The notes beneath the pieces are model-generated. The model was not told where the DNA came from. It saw only the letters and a program-made list of their open reading frames with translations, and did not search any database. From NCBI GenBank assembly GCA_944474755.1, contig OX104119.1, positions 86,804,896-86,868,895 of the forward strand: a DNA stretch of 64,000 nt. Direction: 5' to 3'. Positions within the stretch are counted from its first letter, which is position 1, and each line of letters opens with the position of its first letter. A program made the position numbers and the translations under genes. This document shows positions 11,346 to 22,893 of the stretch, in pieces. Origin of the DNA: Limnoperna fortunei. Lineage: Eukaryota > Mollusca > Bivalvia > Mytilida > Modiolidae.

Positions 11346-13054
11346 ATACAAATTTAATGTTTTGCAAATAATATGTTTAAATCTTTTATAGTAGCAGTTT
11401 TATGTAGTTTATGGAGTTTGTTTTCACTATTTATACTGACTGAAATAAGTGTCATGTAATTGAATAAAAAAAAAAGAAAAAAGAAGAAAGAAACCTTGTT
11501 TCCATTCTGCTCACATGGCTTATGGGTCACTAATGGTCACTGTATCTTTCATTGTGTCTACTAAGTCAATCTTAGTGGACTTTGAAACTCTTGCAAGGAA
11601 AAATTTGCGACATTGAGAATTTTAAGGGTAGCATATCAACTGATGTTTTTAGCTAGGACAACAAGGAGTGCATCTTTCCTTGTATGTACAAACCCTACAA
11701 GCTGCTGTCAGTGTAAGAAGCGTAGGTCTTTAATGCTACAAGAAAAAAGCATTTTTTGTCCTTTACATTTACATTGTTTTCCAATGGCAGACAAGAATAT
11801 TTGTCTACATGGTTTAATATTCCTGAATTGAAGGTTTAAAAATTTGTTCAGGTCTTGAATATATACATGTATTGAACAATCATGTTGACTTGGGATTTGT
11901 ATAATATATTTTAATGATTGTTATGATTATACCACACTTTGTTTCCTCTAATGCACACAGAGCTAAAAAAATTTACTATTATATTGCAAATGTTTTTCAG
12001 CCTCCCCCCTTTTTGTAGAAAAAACTGACACAAATTTGTTCAAAGAAGCTTTGAGACCCACAAATTTCACAAAAGACGCAATACTATTATATATTATATA
12101 TTAAATCAGTACTGATATGTTATCTATCCTACTTTGGCAGACAGATGCTAAATATTTTTCGAAGCGTACATCGAGTTGCTTCCAACACCCCCTTTTCGGC
12201 ATTTTGTCACCGAAAAAGCTGACACAAATTTGTTCCCGGGGGTTTTGAAAGCTGATAATTGGACCGAAGACGTAATATTATAATTGATTTAATAAATTTA
12301 TAGGTCGCAATTTGTCACCATTATTATTTTTATTTTTAATTTAGTTTTCTGTCCGCCAAGCCGAGTTCAGATCAAAACATGCCACTTCAAACGGCATTTT
12401 AACCTGATAAATTAAAACTATACAGTACAAAATTTCTATAAATGACATGTAATCGTCTTAGGACTTTGCTGTATTTTATTTGATTGATGTACGTTACGGC
12501 AGTGCTACGTCTGATAACGAAAACTGAGACATTATCACGCTTACAAACAACCGACAAAAAGTTGACCTTTAGTCACGTGACTGAAGTCGTTAAAAATCAG
12601 CCATTACAGGTGTTTGCTTTCCTACTGTCAACGAGAAGTCCTACAATGATAAATTCTTACAAGACCTGTTTATGTAAAAACCTTTTAACAGAGTAATTAT
12701 ATAATAGAGTACACAAAAATTGACATCACCTTATTTAGTAACTATTTATATTACACGTCTAATTATAGATTTTTAGTTCAATATGTCAACCATTCTAAAC
12801 AGGTCATCATGTCAGCTTTCATACTATATTGGACATTTATTTAAGAGTTCATTAGACAGAATATTATCTTTCACTAATTCTTTACATATTCACAATATTT
12901 GACAAGATTTTTTAGTTCACATTACAGGTAGTAATTTAATTCATTGATAGACATTGTTTACATCCTGTGATCAATAACAACAGATAAGTCAGACATATGT
13001 AAACTACATGATCACTTCCTGGTGTCAATCAGAATATATTGTAATGTGGATTAT
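11346..13054. other. No gene recognised; one old direct repeat
   Basis: Two diverged copies of a segment with AAAGCTGACACAAATTTGTT or close variants and a GAAGACG(C/T)AAT block lie near 12001-12095 and 12187-12285. The end of the segment is presumably the 3' UTR or downstream flank of the minus-strand NHL gene. No coding signal was seen. Confidence 0.5.
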
Positions 13055-13937
13055 TTATACTTTCTTATAAACATAAAAATTGTCATTACGACCAATAACA
13101 ACTGATTTAGACAGTGAATTATAACATATGTGTGGAGACCAAAGAGTTGATGGTATCTGTGTAATAATAACCTGACTCTGTTTACCATCAGGACTAATCC
13201 TGAGTACATTGTTAGACCGGTGACATATAACAAGTACATGTCCTTCATCATCTGTTGTAATTCCCCGTGGTCCCCACATGTTAGGATCAGTAAATGTAAA
13301 CAACGTGTTCCCCACTGTATCAATACAGTACAACTTATCACCATCCGTATAGTAGATACGTCCTGCCTCACCACCACAGATATACACAGGTGTTACACCT
13401 ACTGGTATTGTACGTGTTACTTTCCCTGACATGTTCAATACCTTTATTGTACCATCACCACAGCCTACAAACAGCTGGTTATCTCTGTACATGATACCAC
13501 CACACCTCACCTTTACATCAGTACGTTGTATAACTTGTCTCTGTCTGACATCTACTATCACTACAGTAGTAGGTAATAATTTAGTAGTAGATAATCCTAA
13601 TGTAACAGCTACAGTGTTGTTGTCTACTACAGTTATACGGCGTGGTCCACCAGGTAATGGAATGGTATGTTGTTGTTGTCCTGTTATATCATATGTTGCT
13701 AATTGTTTACCACTCACATTAGCTATAACTAACACATCATGTAACACCTTTATATCCCTGATGTCCTTTACATTGACCTTGAAGTTATAATCCAGTAAAT
13801 ACATGTCCTGTACATGTTGTACAATATGATATTTAGTATCTGTTGATTCCCTGTGTTGATCGTTACAGTCCTGACACATAGATCTCTGACAGCCATGACA
13901 CCAGTATACAGATGGTTCCTTGTTACAGACATGACAC
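13055..13937 (-). CDS. TRIM-like protein, B-box zinc finger plus NHL-type propeller (terminal exon)
   Basis: The exon starts after the acceptor CCTTTACAG (ending at 13938) and stays open to the stop at 13057-13055. Its first about 30 residues form a B-box: CHVCNKEPSVYWCHGCQ, then MCQDCNDQH, with spaced Cys/His zinc ligands. About 240 residues follow with repeated beta-strand blocks of NHL/propeller type, such as GTIKVLNMSGKV, GDKLYCIDTVGNTLF, WGPRGITTDDEGHVLVICH and NNVLRISPDGK. TRIM-NHL proteins are usually RING-B-box-coiled coil-NHL E3 ligases or RNA-binding regulators; here no RING is seen and there is no long coiled coil between B-box and propeller. The first base is the third of a codon, so an upstream exon ending in phase 2 is required; I did not find it. 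The 31 bp minisatellite lies 1.1 kb upstream. The function is inferred from domains only. Confidence 0.85.
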
Positions 13938-14164
13938 CTGTAAAGGATTTACATAAATGTAATATCATAATTCTGAAACAATTGAACTTTAAATAAATTA
14001 TATAAAGTAAACAAAACACCATGGTGTCTCTCCATTTATATAGATCAAAGGATTACCTCAAGATAAGCATTAATTTATATAAATGTAACATCCTAATGAT
14101 TCAAGCTATTATTGTATACAATTATACAAAGTAAACATAATAAAATAACAGTAACAATATGTCT

Positions 14165-14420
14165 GCATTTAAATAGGTCACATGATGACAACTTCAATTG
14201 TTTAGCTTGTGTGGTAGTAACAATGTCTGTAATTAAATAGGTCACATGATGACAACTTCAATTTTAAACCTGTGTGGTAGTAACAATATGTCTGTATTTA
14301 AATAGGTCAAATGATGACAACTTGAATGCTTAAACCTGTGTGTTAGTTACAATGTCTGTATTTAAATAGGTCACAAGATGACCACTTAAATCTTTAAACT
14401 TGTGTGGCAGTAACAATAAA
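14165..14420. repeat. 64 bp tandem repeat, four copies, upstream of the B-box exon
   Basis: AAATAGGTCACATGATGACA recurs at about 14171, 14235, 14300 and 14364, with TGTGTGGTAGTAACAATG between copies. It lies in the presumed upstream intron of the NHL gene. Confidence 0.8.
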
Positions 14421-14455
14421 AGTGTACAATGAAATAAACATTTAATGTAACATAT

Positions 14456-14502
14456 TCAGTCCATGTGTTGATAGTTATAGTCCTGACACAGAGATGCTTC
14501 AC
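14456..14502 (-). pseudogene. Relic of the B-box exon
   Basis: The plus-strand segment with GTGTTGATAGTTATAGTCC and TGACACAGAGAT is close to 13852-13885 inside the B-box exon (GTGTTGATCGTTACAGTCC, TGACACATAGAT). Adjacent intron blocks (ATAAATGTAA, AAAGTAAACA) also recur, so a local duplication copied part of the exon, which has since decayed. Confidence 0.55.
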
Positions 14503-14670
14503 GATTAATATCAATAATTTACACTATACTAACTTGAATAATTAAATCTTTAAAACTTGTGGTGTCATAAAAATGTGCAAAATCTTCCTCGGGGTGCAGT
14601 GGGGACTTATGACAAATGAAGTAGAAATGTTCTTACAGGGATCAAGTTAACATAATTAGCAGTTACGATC

Positions 14671-14731
14671 CTTATAGGGGGTCACATGGACAGGTTTAAT
14701 ATACAAATCAGTCCGCATGACCCCTGTAAGG
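14671..14731. repeat. Small inverted repeat
   Basis: CCTTATAGGGGGTCACATGG faces a block ending CATGACCCCTGTAAGG, forming a hairpin with arms of about 20 bp. Its function is unknown. Confidence 0.5.
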
Positions 14732-14746
14732 TACCTACCTGTTTAT

Positions 14747-14878
14747 CAGGGATCGATTCACAAAAAGTCGTAAGTTTAAAATCTATCGTAAGTGTTGGAA
14801 GATCAAAGGGAAATGCATTGTGACGTCACCACTTACGATGTATTTTACACTTACGACTTTTTGTGAAAAGTACCCCTG
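14747..14878. mobile_element. Foldback MITE, about 132 bp
   Basis: TTCACAAAAAGTCGTAAG at 14757 is mirrored by CTTACGACTTTTTGTGAA ending at 14867, and the inner ATCGTAAGTG by CACTTACGAT. The outermost bases read CAGGG at the left and CCCTG at the right. Arms of about 38 bp with a spacer of about 35 bp are typical of a palindromic MITE. No target duplication was evident. Confidence 0.75.
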
Positions 14879-16799
14879 ACCCCTACCATGAAATTTTTTA
14901 TCTGTAAATGTTTGTTATGTTTGTTTTAAAGCTGTATGTCATTGACATAAACAAATAAATGTTTATTTATTTGTGTTTATTCTGTTGGTATTAAAATTAG
15001 AATGCCTAACAAACTACAAGGGTAAAATGAGTATTCTTTAAAAAGCATGCCTTACAGATGGGGAACAGTTGTCATAAGGGGGGCAATTGTCTGAGACAGT
15101 TGTCATAACGGGGCAATTGTATGTGTGGGGAGTTTTCATAAGGAAGCAGTTGTCATGAGGGGGTAATTGTCTGGGGGTGGTTGTCATAAGGGGGCAATTG
15201 TCTGGTGGGCAGTTGTCATAAGTGGCAATTGTCTGTAGGGGAGTTGTCATAAGGGGCAATAGTCCAAGGACAGTTTCATAAGGGGGCAATTAACTGTGGG
15301 GGCAGTTGTCATAAGGGGGCAATTGTCCATAGGGGCAGTTGTCATAAGGGGGCAATTGTCTATGGATGAATTGTCATAGGGGGCAATTGTCCAATGGGGA
15401 GTTGTCATTAGGAGTTAATTGTCTGGGGCAGATGTCATAAGGGAACTATTATCCAGGGGTCAGTTGTCATAGGGCAGCTGTCATAAGGGGGCAATTGTCC
15501 ATGGGTGAATCGTCGTAGGGGGCAATTGTCCATGGGTGAATCGTCGTAGGGGGCAATTGTCCATGGGTGAATCGTCGTAGGGGGCAATTGTCCATGGGGG
15601 AGTTGTCATTAGGGGTTACATTGTCTTGGGCAGTTGATATAAGGGGTAAATTGTCCATGGGGGCAGTTGTCTTTAGGGGTAAATAGTCCAGAGGCAGTTG
15701 TCATAAGGAGTAAATTGTCCACGGGGGCAGTTGTCTAAAGGGGTAAATTGTCCGGAGGCAGTTGTCATTATGGGTAAATTGTCTGGGGGCAGTTGTCATA
15801 TGGGTTTTATTGTCAAGGGGCAGTTGCCACAAGGGATAAATTGTCTGGAGGCAGTTGTCATAAGGGGTAAATTGTGCAGGGGTAGTGGTCATAAGGGGTA
15901 AATTGTCAAGGGTCAGTTATTATAAGGGGTTAATTGTTTGGGGCAGTTGTCATAAGGGGTAAATTGTGCAGGGGTAGTTGTCATAAGGGTTTAATTCTCA
16001 AGGGGCAGTTGTCATAAGGGATAAATTGTCCTGAGGCAGTTGTCTTAAGGCGTAAATTGTCTGGGGGCAGTTGTCATAAGTGGTAAATTTCTTAGGGCAG
16101 TTGTCATAAGGAGTAAATTGTCCAGAGGCAGTTGTCTTAAGGGGTAAATTGTTTGGGGCAGTTGTCATAAGGGGGCAATTGTCCATGGGTGAATCGTCGT
16201 AGGGGGCAATTGTCCATGGGGGAGTTGTCATAAGGGGTTACATTGTCTTGGGCAGTTGTTATAAGGGGTAAATTGTCCATGGGGCAGTTGTCTTAAGGGG
16301 TAAATATTCCAGAGGCAGTTGTCATAAGGAGTCAATTGTCCACGGGGGCAGTTGTCTAAAGGGGTAAATTGTCCTGAGGCAGTTGTCTAAAGGGGTAAAT
16401 TGTCTGGAGGCAGTTGTCATAAGGAGTAAATTTTCAAGGGGTAGTTGTCATAAGGGTTTAATTGTCAAGGGGCAGTTGTCATAAGGGATAAATTGTCCCG
16501 AGGCAGTTGTCTTAAGGGGTAAATTGTTTGGGGGCAGTTGTCATAAGTGGTAAATTGTCTTAGGGCAGTTGTCATAAGGAGTAAATTGTCCAGAGACAGT
16601 TGTCATAAGGGTAAACTGTCTGGAGGCAGTTGTCATAAGGGGTAAATTGTCTAGGGATAGTTGTCATTAGGGGTAAATTGTCTAGGGACAGTTGTCATAA
16701 GGAGTAAATTGTCCAGAGGCAGTTGTCTTAAGGGGTAAATTGTTTGGGGCAGTTGTCATAAGGGTAAATTGTCTTATGACAGTTGTCATAAGGGGTAAA

Positions 16800-18921
16800 T
16801 TTTCATAAGGGGTAAATTGTGCAGGGACAGTTGTCATCAGGGGTAAATTGTCTGGAGGCAGTTGTCATAAGGGGTAAATTTTCTGGGGTAGTTGTCATAA
16901 GGGGTAAATTGTCTGGGGGCAGTTGTCATAGGGGGTAAATTGTCTGGAGGCAGTTGTCATAAGGGGTAAATTGTCTGGAGGCAGTTGTCATAAGGGGTAA
17001 ATTTTCTGGGGTAGTTGTCATAAGGGGTAAATTGTCTGGGGGCAGTTGTCATAAGGGGTAAATTGTCTGGAGGCAGTTGTCATAAGGGGTAAATTGTCTG
17101 AAGGCAGTTGTCATAAGGGGTAAATTTTCTGGGGTAGTTGTCATAAGGTGTAAATTGTCAAGGGACAGTTGTCATAAGGGTTAAATTGTCTTAAGGCAGT
17201 TGTCATAAGGGGTAAATTGTACAGGGGTAGTTGTCATAAGGGGTAAATCGTCTGGGGATAGTTGTCATAAGGGGTAAATTGTCTGTGGATAGTTGTCATA
17301 AGGGGTAAATTGTCTGGAGGCAGTTGTCATAAGGGTTAAATTGTCTAGGGACAGTTGGCATGGGGCAAATTGTCAAGGGTCAGTTGTCATAAGGTGTAAA
17401 TTGTCCACGGAGGCTTTTGTCATAAGGGGTAAATTGTCAAGGGTCAGTTGTCATAAGAGGTAAATTGTCCAGACGCAGTTGTCATAAGGGTAAATTATCT
17501 GGGGGGCAGTTGTCATAAGGGGTAAATTGTCAAGGGTCATTTCTTGTAAGTTGTAAATTGTCCAGAGGCAGTTGTCATAAGGCGTAAATTGTCTAGGGGT
17601 AGTTGTCATAAGGGGTTAATTGTCCAGAGGAAGTTGTCATAAGGGGTAAATTGTCTGGGGAACAGTTGTCATAAGGGGGACAATTGTCTGGGACAGTTGT
17701 CATAATGGGTAAATTGTCTGGGGGGCAGTTGTCATAGGGGGAAATTGTCCATAGGGCAGTTTATATTAGCGGTAAATTATCAAGGGTCATTTGTCAAGGC
17801 TTAAATTGTCCAGAGGCAGTTGTCATAAGGGTAAATTGTCCATAGGAGAGTTGTCATAAGTTTTCATAAGGGGTAAATTGTGCAGGGACAGTTGTCATCA
17901 GGGGTAAATTGTCTGGAGGCAGTTGTCATAAGGGGTAAATTTTCTGGGGTAGTTGTCATAAGGGGTAAATTGTCTGGGGGCAGTTGTCATAGGGGGTAAA
18001 TTGTCTGGAGGCAGTTGTCATAAGGGGTAAATTGTCTGGAGGCAGTTGTCATAAGGGGTAAATTTTCTGGGGTAGTTGTCATAAGGGGTAAATTGTCTGG
18101 GGGCAGTTGTCATAAGGGGTAAATTGTCTGGAGGCAGTTGTCATAAGGGGTAAATTGTCTGAAGGCAGTTGTCATAAGGGGTAAATTTTCTGGGGTAGTT
18201 GTCATAAGGTGTAAATTGTCAAGGGACAGTTGTCATAAGGGTTAAATTGTCTTAAGGCAGTTGTCATAAGGGGTAAATTGTACAGGGGTAGTTGTCATAA
18301 GGGGTAAATCGTCTGGGGATAGTTGTCATAAGGGGTAAATTGTCTGTGGATAGTTGTCATAAGGGGTAAATTGTCTGGAGGCAGTTGTCATAAGGGTTAA
18401 ATTGTCTAGGGACAGTTGGCATGGGGCAAATTGTCAAGGGTCAGTTGTCATAAGGTGTAAATTGTCCACGGAGGCTTTTGTCATAAGGGGTAAATTGTCA
18501 AGGGTCAGTTGTCATAAGAGGTAAATTGTCCAGACGCAGTTGTCATAAGGGTAAATTATCTGGGGGGCAGTTGTCATAAGGGGTAAATTGTCAAGGGTCA
18601 TTTCTTGTAAGTTGTAAATTGTCCAGAGGCAGTTGTCATAAGGCGTAAATTGTCTAGGGGTAGTTGTCATAAGGGGTTAATTGTCCAGAGGAAGTTGTCA
18701 TAAGGGGTAAATTGTCTGGGGAACAGTTGTCATAAGGGGGACAATTGTCTGGGACAGTTGTCATAATGGGTAAATTGTCTGGGGGGCAGTTGTCATAGGG
18801 GGAAATTGTCCATAGGGCAGTTTATATTAGCGGTAAATTATCAAGGGTCATTTGTCAAGGCTTAAATTGTCCAGAGGCAGTTGTCATAAGGGTAAATTGT
18901 CCATAGGAGAGTTGTCATAAG
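16800..18921. repeat. Head-to-tail 1061 bp duplication inside the 31 bp array
   Basis: The block 16800-17860 recurs at 17861-18921. Both start TTTTCATAAGGGG and end CATAGGAGAGTTGTCATAAG, and the variant units inside run in the same order. I saw no difference between the copies at the places compared. The event is either very recent or an assembly artefact. Confidence 0.85.
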
Positions 18922-18995
18922 TTGTAAATTGTCAAGGGTCAGTTGTCATAAGGGGTTAATTGTCCAGGGGCACTTGCCGTAAGGGTTAAATTGTC

Positions 18996-19087
18996 TGCTA
19001 TTTTTCAGCAATATTATGGCGTCCAGTTTTTATTGGGGGAGGAAACCGGAGTACCCAGAGAGAACCCCGACTTTCAGTAGGAAAACT
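18996..19087 (-). mobile_element. SINE fragment within the minisatellite
   Basis: TTTTTCAGCAATATTATGG, GCGTCCAGTTTTTATTGGGG and GAGAGAACCCCGA match the body of the tRNA-derived SINE. The tRNA head and most of the tail are missing. TAAATTGTC lies on both sides but is also part of the host repeat, so it cannot prove a target duplication. Confidence 0.75.
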
Positions 19088-20600
19088 TGTAAATTGTCCA
19101 GGGGCAAGTTGTCATAAGGGGTAAATTGTCATGTGTCAGTTGACATAAGGGGTAAATTGTCCAGGGGCAGTTGTTACAAGGGGTAAATTGTCAAGGGGCA
19201 GTTGTCACAAGGGGTAAATTGTCAAGGGTCAGTTGTCATAAGTGGTTAATTGTCCAGGGGCAGTTGTCATAAGGGGTAAATTGTCAAGGGTCAGTTGTCA
19301 TAAGGGGTTAATTGTCCAGGGGCAGTCACAAATGGGGGCAACTGTTCAGGGGGAATTGTCATAAGAGGGTAAATTGTCCAGGGGTAGTTGTCATGAGGGG
19401 GCAATTGTCCAGAGGCTGCTGTCAAAAGGGGGCAATTGTCTGGGCAGTTATCATAAATTGGAAATTGTCTGTGACTGAGTTGTCATTAGGGGTCAAATGT
19501 CTGGAGTGAGTTGTCATAAGGTGGCAATTGTCCATGGTCACTTTTCATAAGGGGGCAATTGTTCACGGGGAATCGTCATAAAGGGTCAATTGTCATCAGG
19601 GGGCAACTGTCCTGGGGAAGTTGCCACTTGGGGGGGGGGGGGGGGGGGAATTGTCATAACAGGCAATTGTGTTTGTCATGGGACAGTTGATTTTCCAGGG
19701 GCAGTAATCATAAGGGATAAATTGTCTAGAAGCAGTTGTCAAAAGGGATAAATGGTCCAGGGGCAGTTGTCATAAGGGATAAATTGTCAAGGGCAGTTGT
19801 CATAAGAGGTAAATTGTCTGGGGGTAGTTGTCATAAGGGAGCAACTGTCCTGTGGAAGTTTTCATAAGGGGCAAATTATCCTGGGGGAGTTGTCATCAGG
19901 GGGGAAATGTCCAGAGGCTGCTGTCATAAGGAGGCAAATGTCCGGGGGAGTTATCATACGAGGTTAATTGTCCAGAGGCTGCTGCCATAAGGATGCAATT
20001 GTTCGGGGGAGTTGTCATAAGGGGGCAATTGTCCAGAAGCTGTTGTCATAATGTGGAATTGTCTGGAAGGCAGTTATCATAAATTGGAAACTGTCCAGAG
20101 GCTGCTGTCATGAGGGGCAATTGTACGGGGGAGTTGTCATACGAGGTTAATTGTCCAGAGTAGTTGTCATAAGAGGGCAATTTCAAGGGAGTGGTAGTTG
20201 TCATAAGGGGCTGATTGTCCGCATAAGGGGGCAATTGTCTGGGTTCAGTTATAATAGGGGGCAATTGTCATCAGGGGCAATTGCCTGTGGCAGTTTTTAT
20301 AAGAGACAATTGTCCATTGGGGAGTTTTTATAAGTGGACAATTGTCCTAAGGAGGCTATTGTCCTGTGCCAGTTGGCATTAGGTGGCAATTATCTATGGG
20401 AAAAGTTGTCATAAGGGTGCAATTATCTGGGGGGAGTTGTCATAGGTAGTGATTGTTCAGGGGTGTAGAGAGTTGTTATTCGGGGCAATTGTCTGGGGGA
20501 AGGTTGTCACAAGGGGCAATTGTGCAGGGAACAGTTGTCGTGAGGCAATTGTCCGGGGCATTTGGTATGGAGTAGTTATCCGTGGTGCAATTGTCCTAGA

Positions 20601-21407
20601 CCCCCTCTAAGGTATTTATTACTGACCTTTTCCATGTCACAATAAATGAATGAGCCCCTGATCTCCATAATAGATAAAGTGATGTAACATGTTTGCATTG
20701 TAATTTGGTAACCTAATTTTACTTTTGTTGTAACATTTCCATTGTTAATGACTAAAAATGATAAGTCACACTTCCTGGTATTTTTATATGTGATCTTGAC
20801 CCAACCTTCATTTGGAAATCAATGTCATTATGGCACAAATCTGAACCAATATGAAAAAGTCCTCTATGTACTTCAACAGTTTAGCGTTTCAATTCTTTAC
20901 TTACTTCTGTTTAAATCTGCTATCTTGAATTCCTGTAAAATACAAACAAAATGTCAGATATTGTTAACATTATATAAATAAACTTTTGGACGTTCATTTC
21001 TGGAACAAATGACAGCTTCAGAACAATATTTCAATAACTATATTCATCCTGGATGGAATGATTTCCTGCTGTATACAATGTTAATGCCTTACATATTAAA
21101 CTAAACAAACACTTAACTGATAGGACTATATTTAATCTAAGTATGCAGTGTGAAAAACACCTCTGAACCCATTATTGCTTAAAGATGTGTATACACAGGC
21201 ATACACAAATCTAACTAACAAAGTTGGCCCCTTGTTTCAAACCATACCCATGATCAATTCCAAGTACAATATTGATTCAATATGAAAACGATCAGTTCAG
21301 ACAGACAACACCTACGATAACATGACAGACTTAATATGAACTATACATTTCAGTCTAACATTAAAAAATGTAAAATACAATACTGGTATTATTTGTGGAT
21401 GATTTCG
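20601..21407. other. No gene recognised
   Basis: AT-rich sequence between the minisatellite and the tentative last ROCO exon. It would hold the 3' UTR if that exon is real. No clear coding signal was seen. Confidence 0.4.
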
Positions 21408-21440
21408 TTAAAACATGCGATATGACATCTGTTGTATTTT
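21408..21440 (-). CDS. Tentative last exon of the ROCO gene
   Basis: After an acceptor-like AAATCATTTCAG the frame reads KIQQMSYRMF and stops at 21410-21408. Phase 0 agrees with the end of the candidate exon at 21612-21581. Only ten residues and no domain, so support is limited to phase and splice signal. Confidence 0.2.
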   Translation of the reverse strand, partial: KIQQMSYRMF

Positions 21441-21580
21441 CTGAAATGATTTAAATATGTTCCTTAGAAAATGCTGACCCAACGGTTTAATAACTATATC
21501 AGTTTATTTACATGAAATAGATGACTCTTAATAAATGTGATGATTCTTTCTAATCATCACCAAAACATTCAAGTTATTCA

Positions 21581-21612
21581 CCTTTATAAATTTGCCTTTG
21601 TAGTCTTGATCT
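21581..21612 (-). CDS. Tentative 32 bp exon of the ROCO gene
   Basis: The segment lies between the acceptor CTGTCTAG and the donor GTGAAT. With the one base left by exon 21869-21824 it reads GDQDYKGKFIK and ends in phase 0. The polypyrimidine tract is weak. Support comes from phase agreement only. Confidence 0.28.
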
Positions 21613-21823
21613 CCTAGACAGTATTTCGACCTTATTTAGAACACTCCCTCTAGTATCGGGCAACACAAGTACATAAAATCATTAGTATCCTTCAAAGTAT
21701 TTAAAAGGTATGTGATAGACAGACATAACTTGATACAATAATAATTCTGATGGTTCAACACAAACAAAATAATAATTTCTTTTCTTTAAATTATCAGTAG
21801 CTTTAATTAAGATATATGTTTAC

Positions 21824-21869
21824 CTTCCTGACCTTTTAATTTCGGACGTGCCAGAACACAATCTTTATT
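21824..21869 (-). CDS. Tentative 46 bp exon of the ROCO gene
   Basis: The segment lies between the acceptor TTCTATTTCTAG and the donor GTAAAC. In phase 0, as required after the COR exon, it reads NKDCVLARPKLKGQE plus one base. The splice sites are good, but the length is short and no domain is recognisable. It could be a chance match or belong to another transcript. Confidence 0.33.
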
Positions 21870-22429
21870 CTAGAAATAGAAATTAATATTTATCAACATA
21901 GTTGAATCAACATTCTCTATTACAAGTATAATCTCTTGATATCAACATACATGTAGGTTTGTACATTTCCTTGCAAACCTGGGAAAGGAAAAAGGAACCA
22001 AATGTAAACAGTATCATTTCAATTAATTTAATTAATAATAGACTGGACAAGACATGTTTAATTGATTTTGCATGTTATAATTAGAGTTCATAATGTTTGA
22101 AGACATTTAATATATCAGTCGTATTCTGGTACCAAATTGACCAGTACTGTTCTATTCCTCCATCTCGTACACGCTACATGTTTACTTCAGAAGCACAAGT
22201 ACCAATTTTAATGTCTCTGATTTTATCCAAACCATCCATTAGTTTTTAAAGATATGGCTGTCTGTGGAAGCATAAATATCTGTATGTGGGTGTCACAATT
22301 GTACAAACAAAAGATAGGTCTTTCCCAGAATCCTGTAAGAAATTAATTTTTCTTCCTCTTGTTTTGAACTATATGTTGGTGGGCCATTTTTTAGCAGGAA
22401 TAGACAATTTCTGTGGTCATAAGTAAAAA
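21870..22429. other. No gene recognised
   Basis: AT-rich presumed intron sequence with no repeat family or coding signal I can name. Confidence 0.4.
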
Positions 22430-22780
22430 CAATATATGGTTGTCAAGGACTTTTGTGGCCATTGCTGGAGCTAAAATGCAACTTCCGGTTGTAAAATGAC
22501 AGATTTCAGTAACTTATATCATCCTGATTTAACAAGTGTGGACTGTGAGCACAAAGGGATACCCCGCTTTCAAGTCCAATTATCTCCCCTTAATGATATC
22601 CGAGGTCAATAAAACTCCTTCCTTTATGCTAAGTTTCATTAAATTTCATCAAGTGGTTTAGGAGGAGTTGCACATACAAGGGATGTGGACAGACGGACAG
22701 ACAGACGGGGTGATTCCTATATACCCCCAAACAAGTTTGTGTGGGGTATAAAAAATATATGGTTGTTAAGGACTTTTTAT
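22430..22780 (+). mobile_element. Short composite Helentron/HINE-like repeat, family B
   Basis: A single core unit (TTTCATCAAGTGGTTTAGG, AGGAGTTGCACATACAAG) is followed by GGACAGACGGACAGACAGAC and a right hairpin in which TATACCCCCAAAC pairs with GTTTGTGTGGGGTATA (about 22718-22750). GGATACCCCG near 22558 may be the matching left subterminal repeat. AATATATGGTTGT(C/T)AAGGAC lies on both sides (about 22430 and 22752) as a direct repeat. Confidence 0.55.
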
Positions 22781-22893
22781 ATGGTTACCTTGTTGCTATA
22801 GTATGACCTTGACCCATGCAGAGCTCCAGATAAGATTTTCTTCATTGGGTTTTTCACCCATCTGATAATTTATTTCATTGGGTATTTTATATA

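Larger units (their letters stand above)
15045..20600. repeat. Large 31 bp minisatellite array, about 5.5 kb
   Basis: The unit has the blocks GCAGTTGTCATAAGGGGTAA and ATTGTCTGGAG and repeats some 175 times. Variants at the two ends use GGGGGCAATTGTCC in place of GGGGTAAATTGTCT, and the centre is more uniform, as expected where unequal exchange homogenises the middle. Short frames within it (for example minus 15998-16231, rich in DNCP) follow from the repeat. A SINE fragment (18996-19087) and a poly-G run near 19630 interrupt it. Confidence 0.95.

Noticed and set aside
13051..13377. 108-codon minus frame overlapping the NHL exon
   Set aside because: It is a shadow in another frame of the B-box/NHL coding exon.
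15045..20600. Regular short repeats resembling a CRISPR array
   Set aside because: Units are contiguous 31 bp minisatellite copies with no unique spacers, in a eukaryotic setting with spliced genes.
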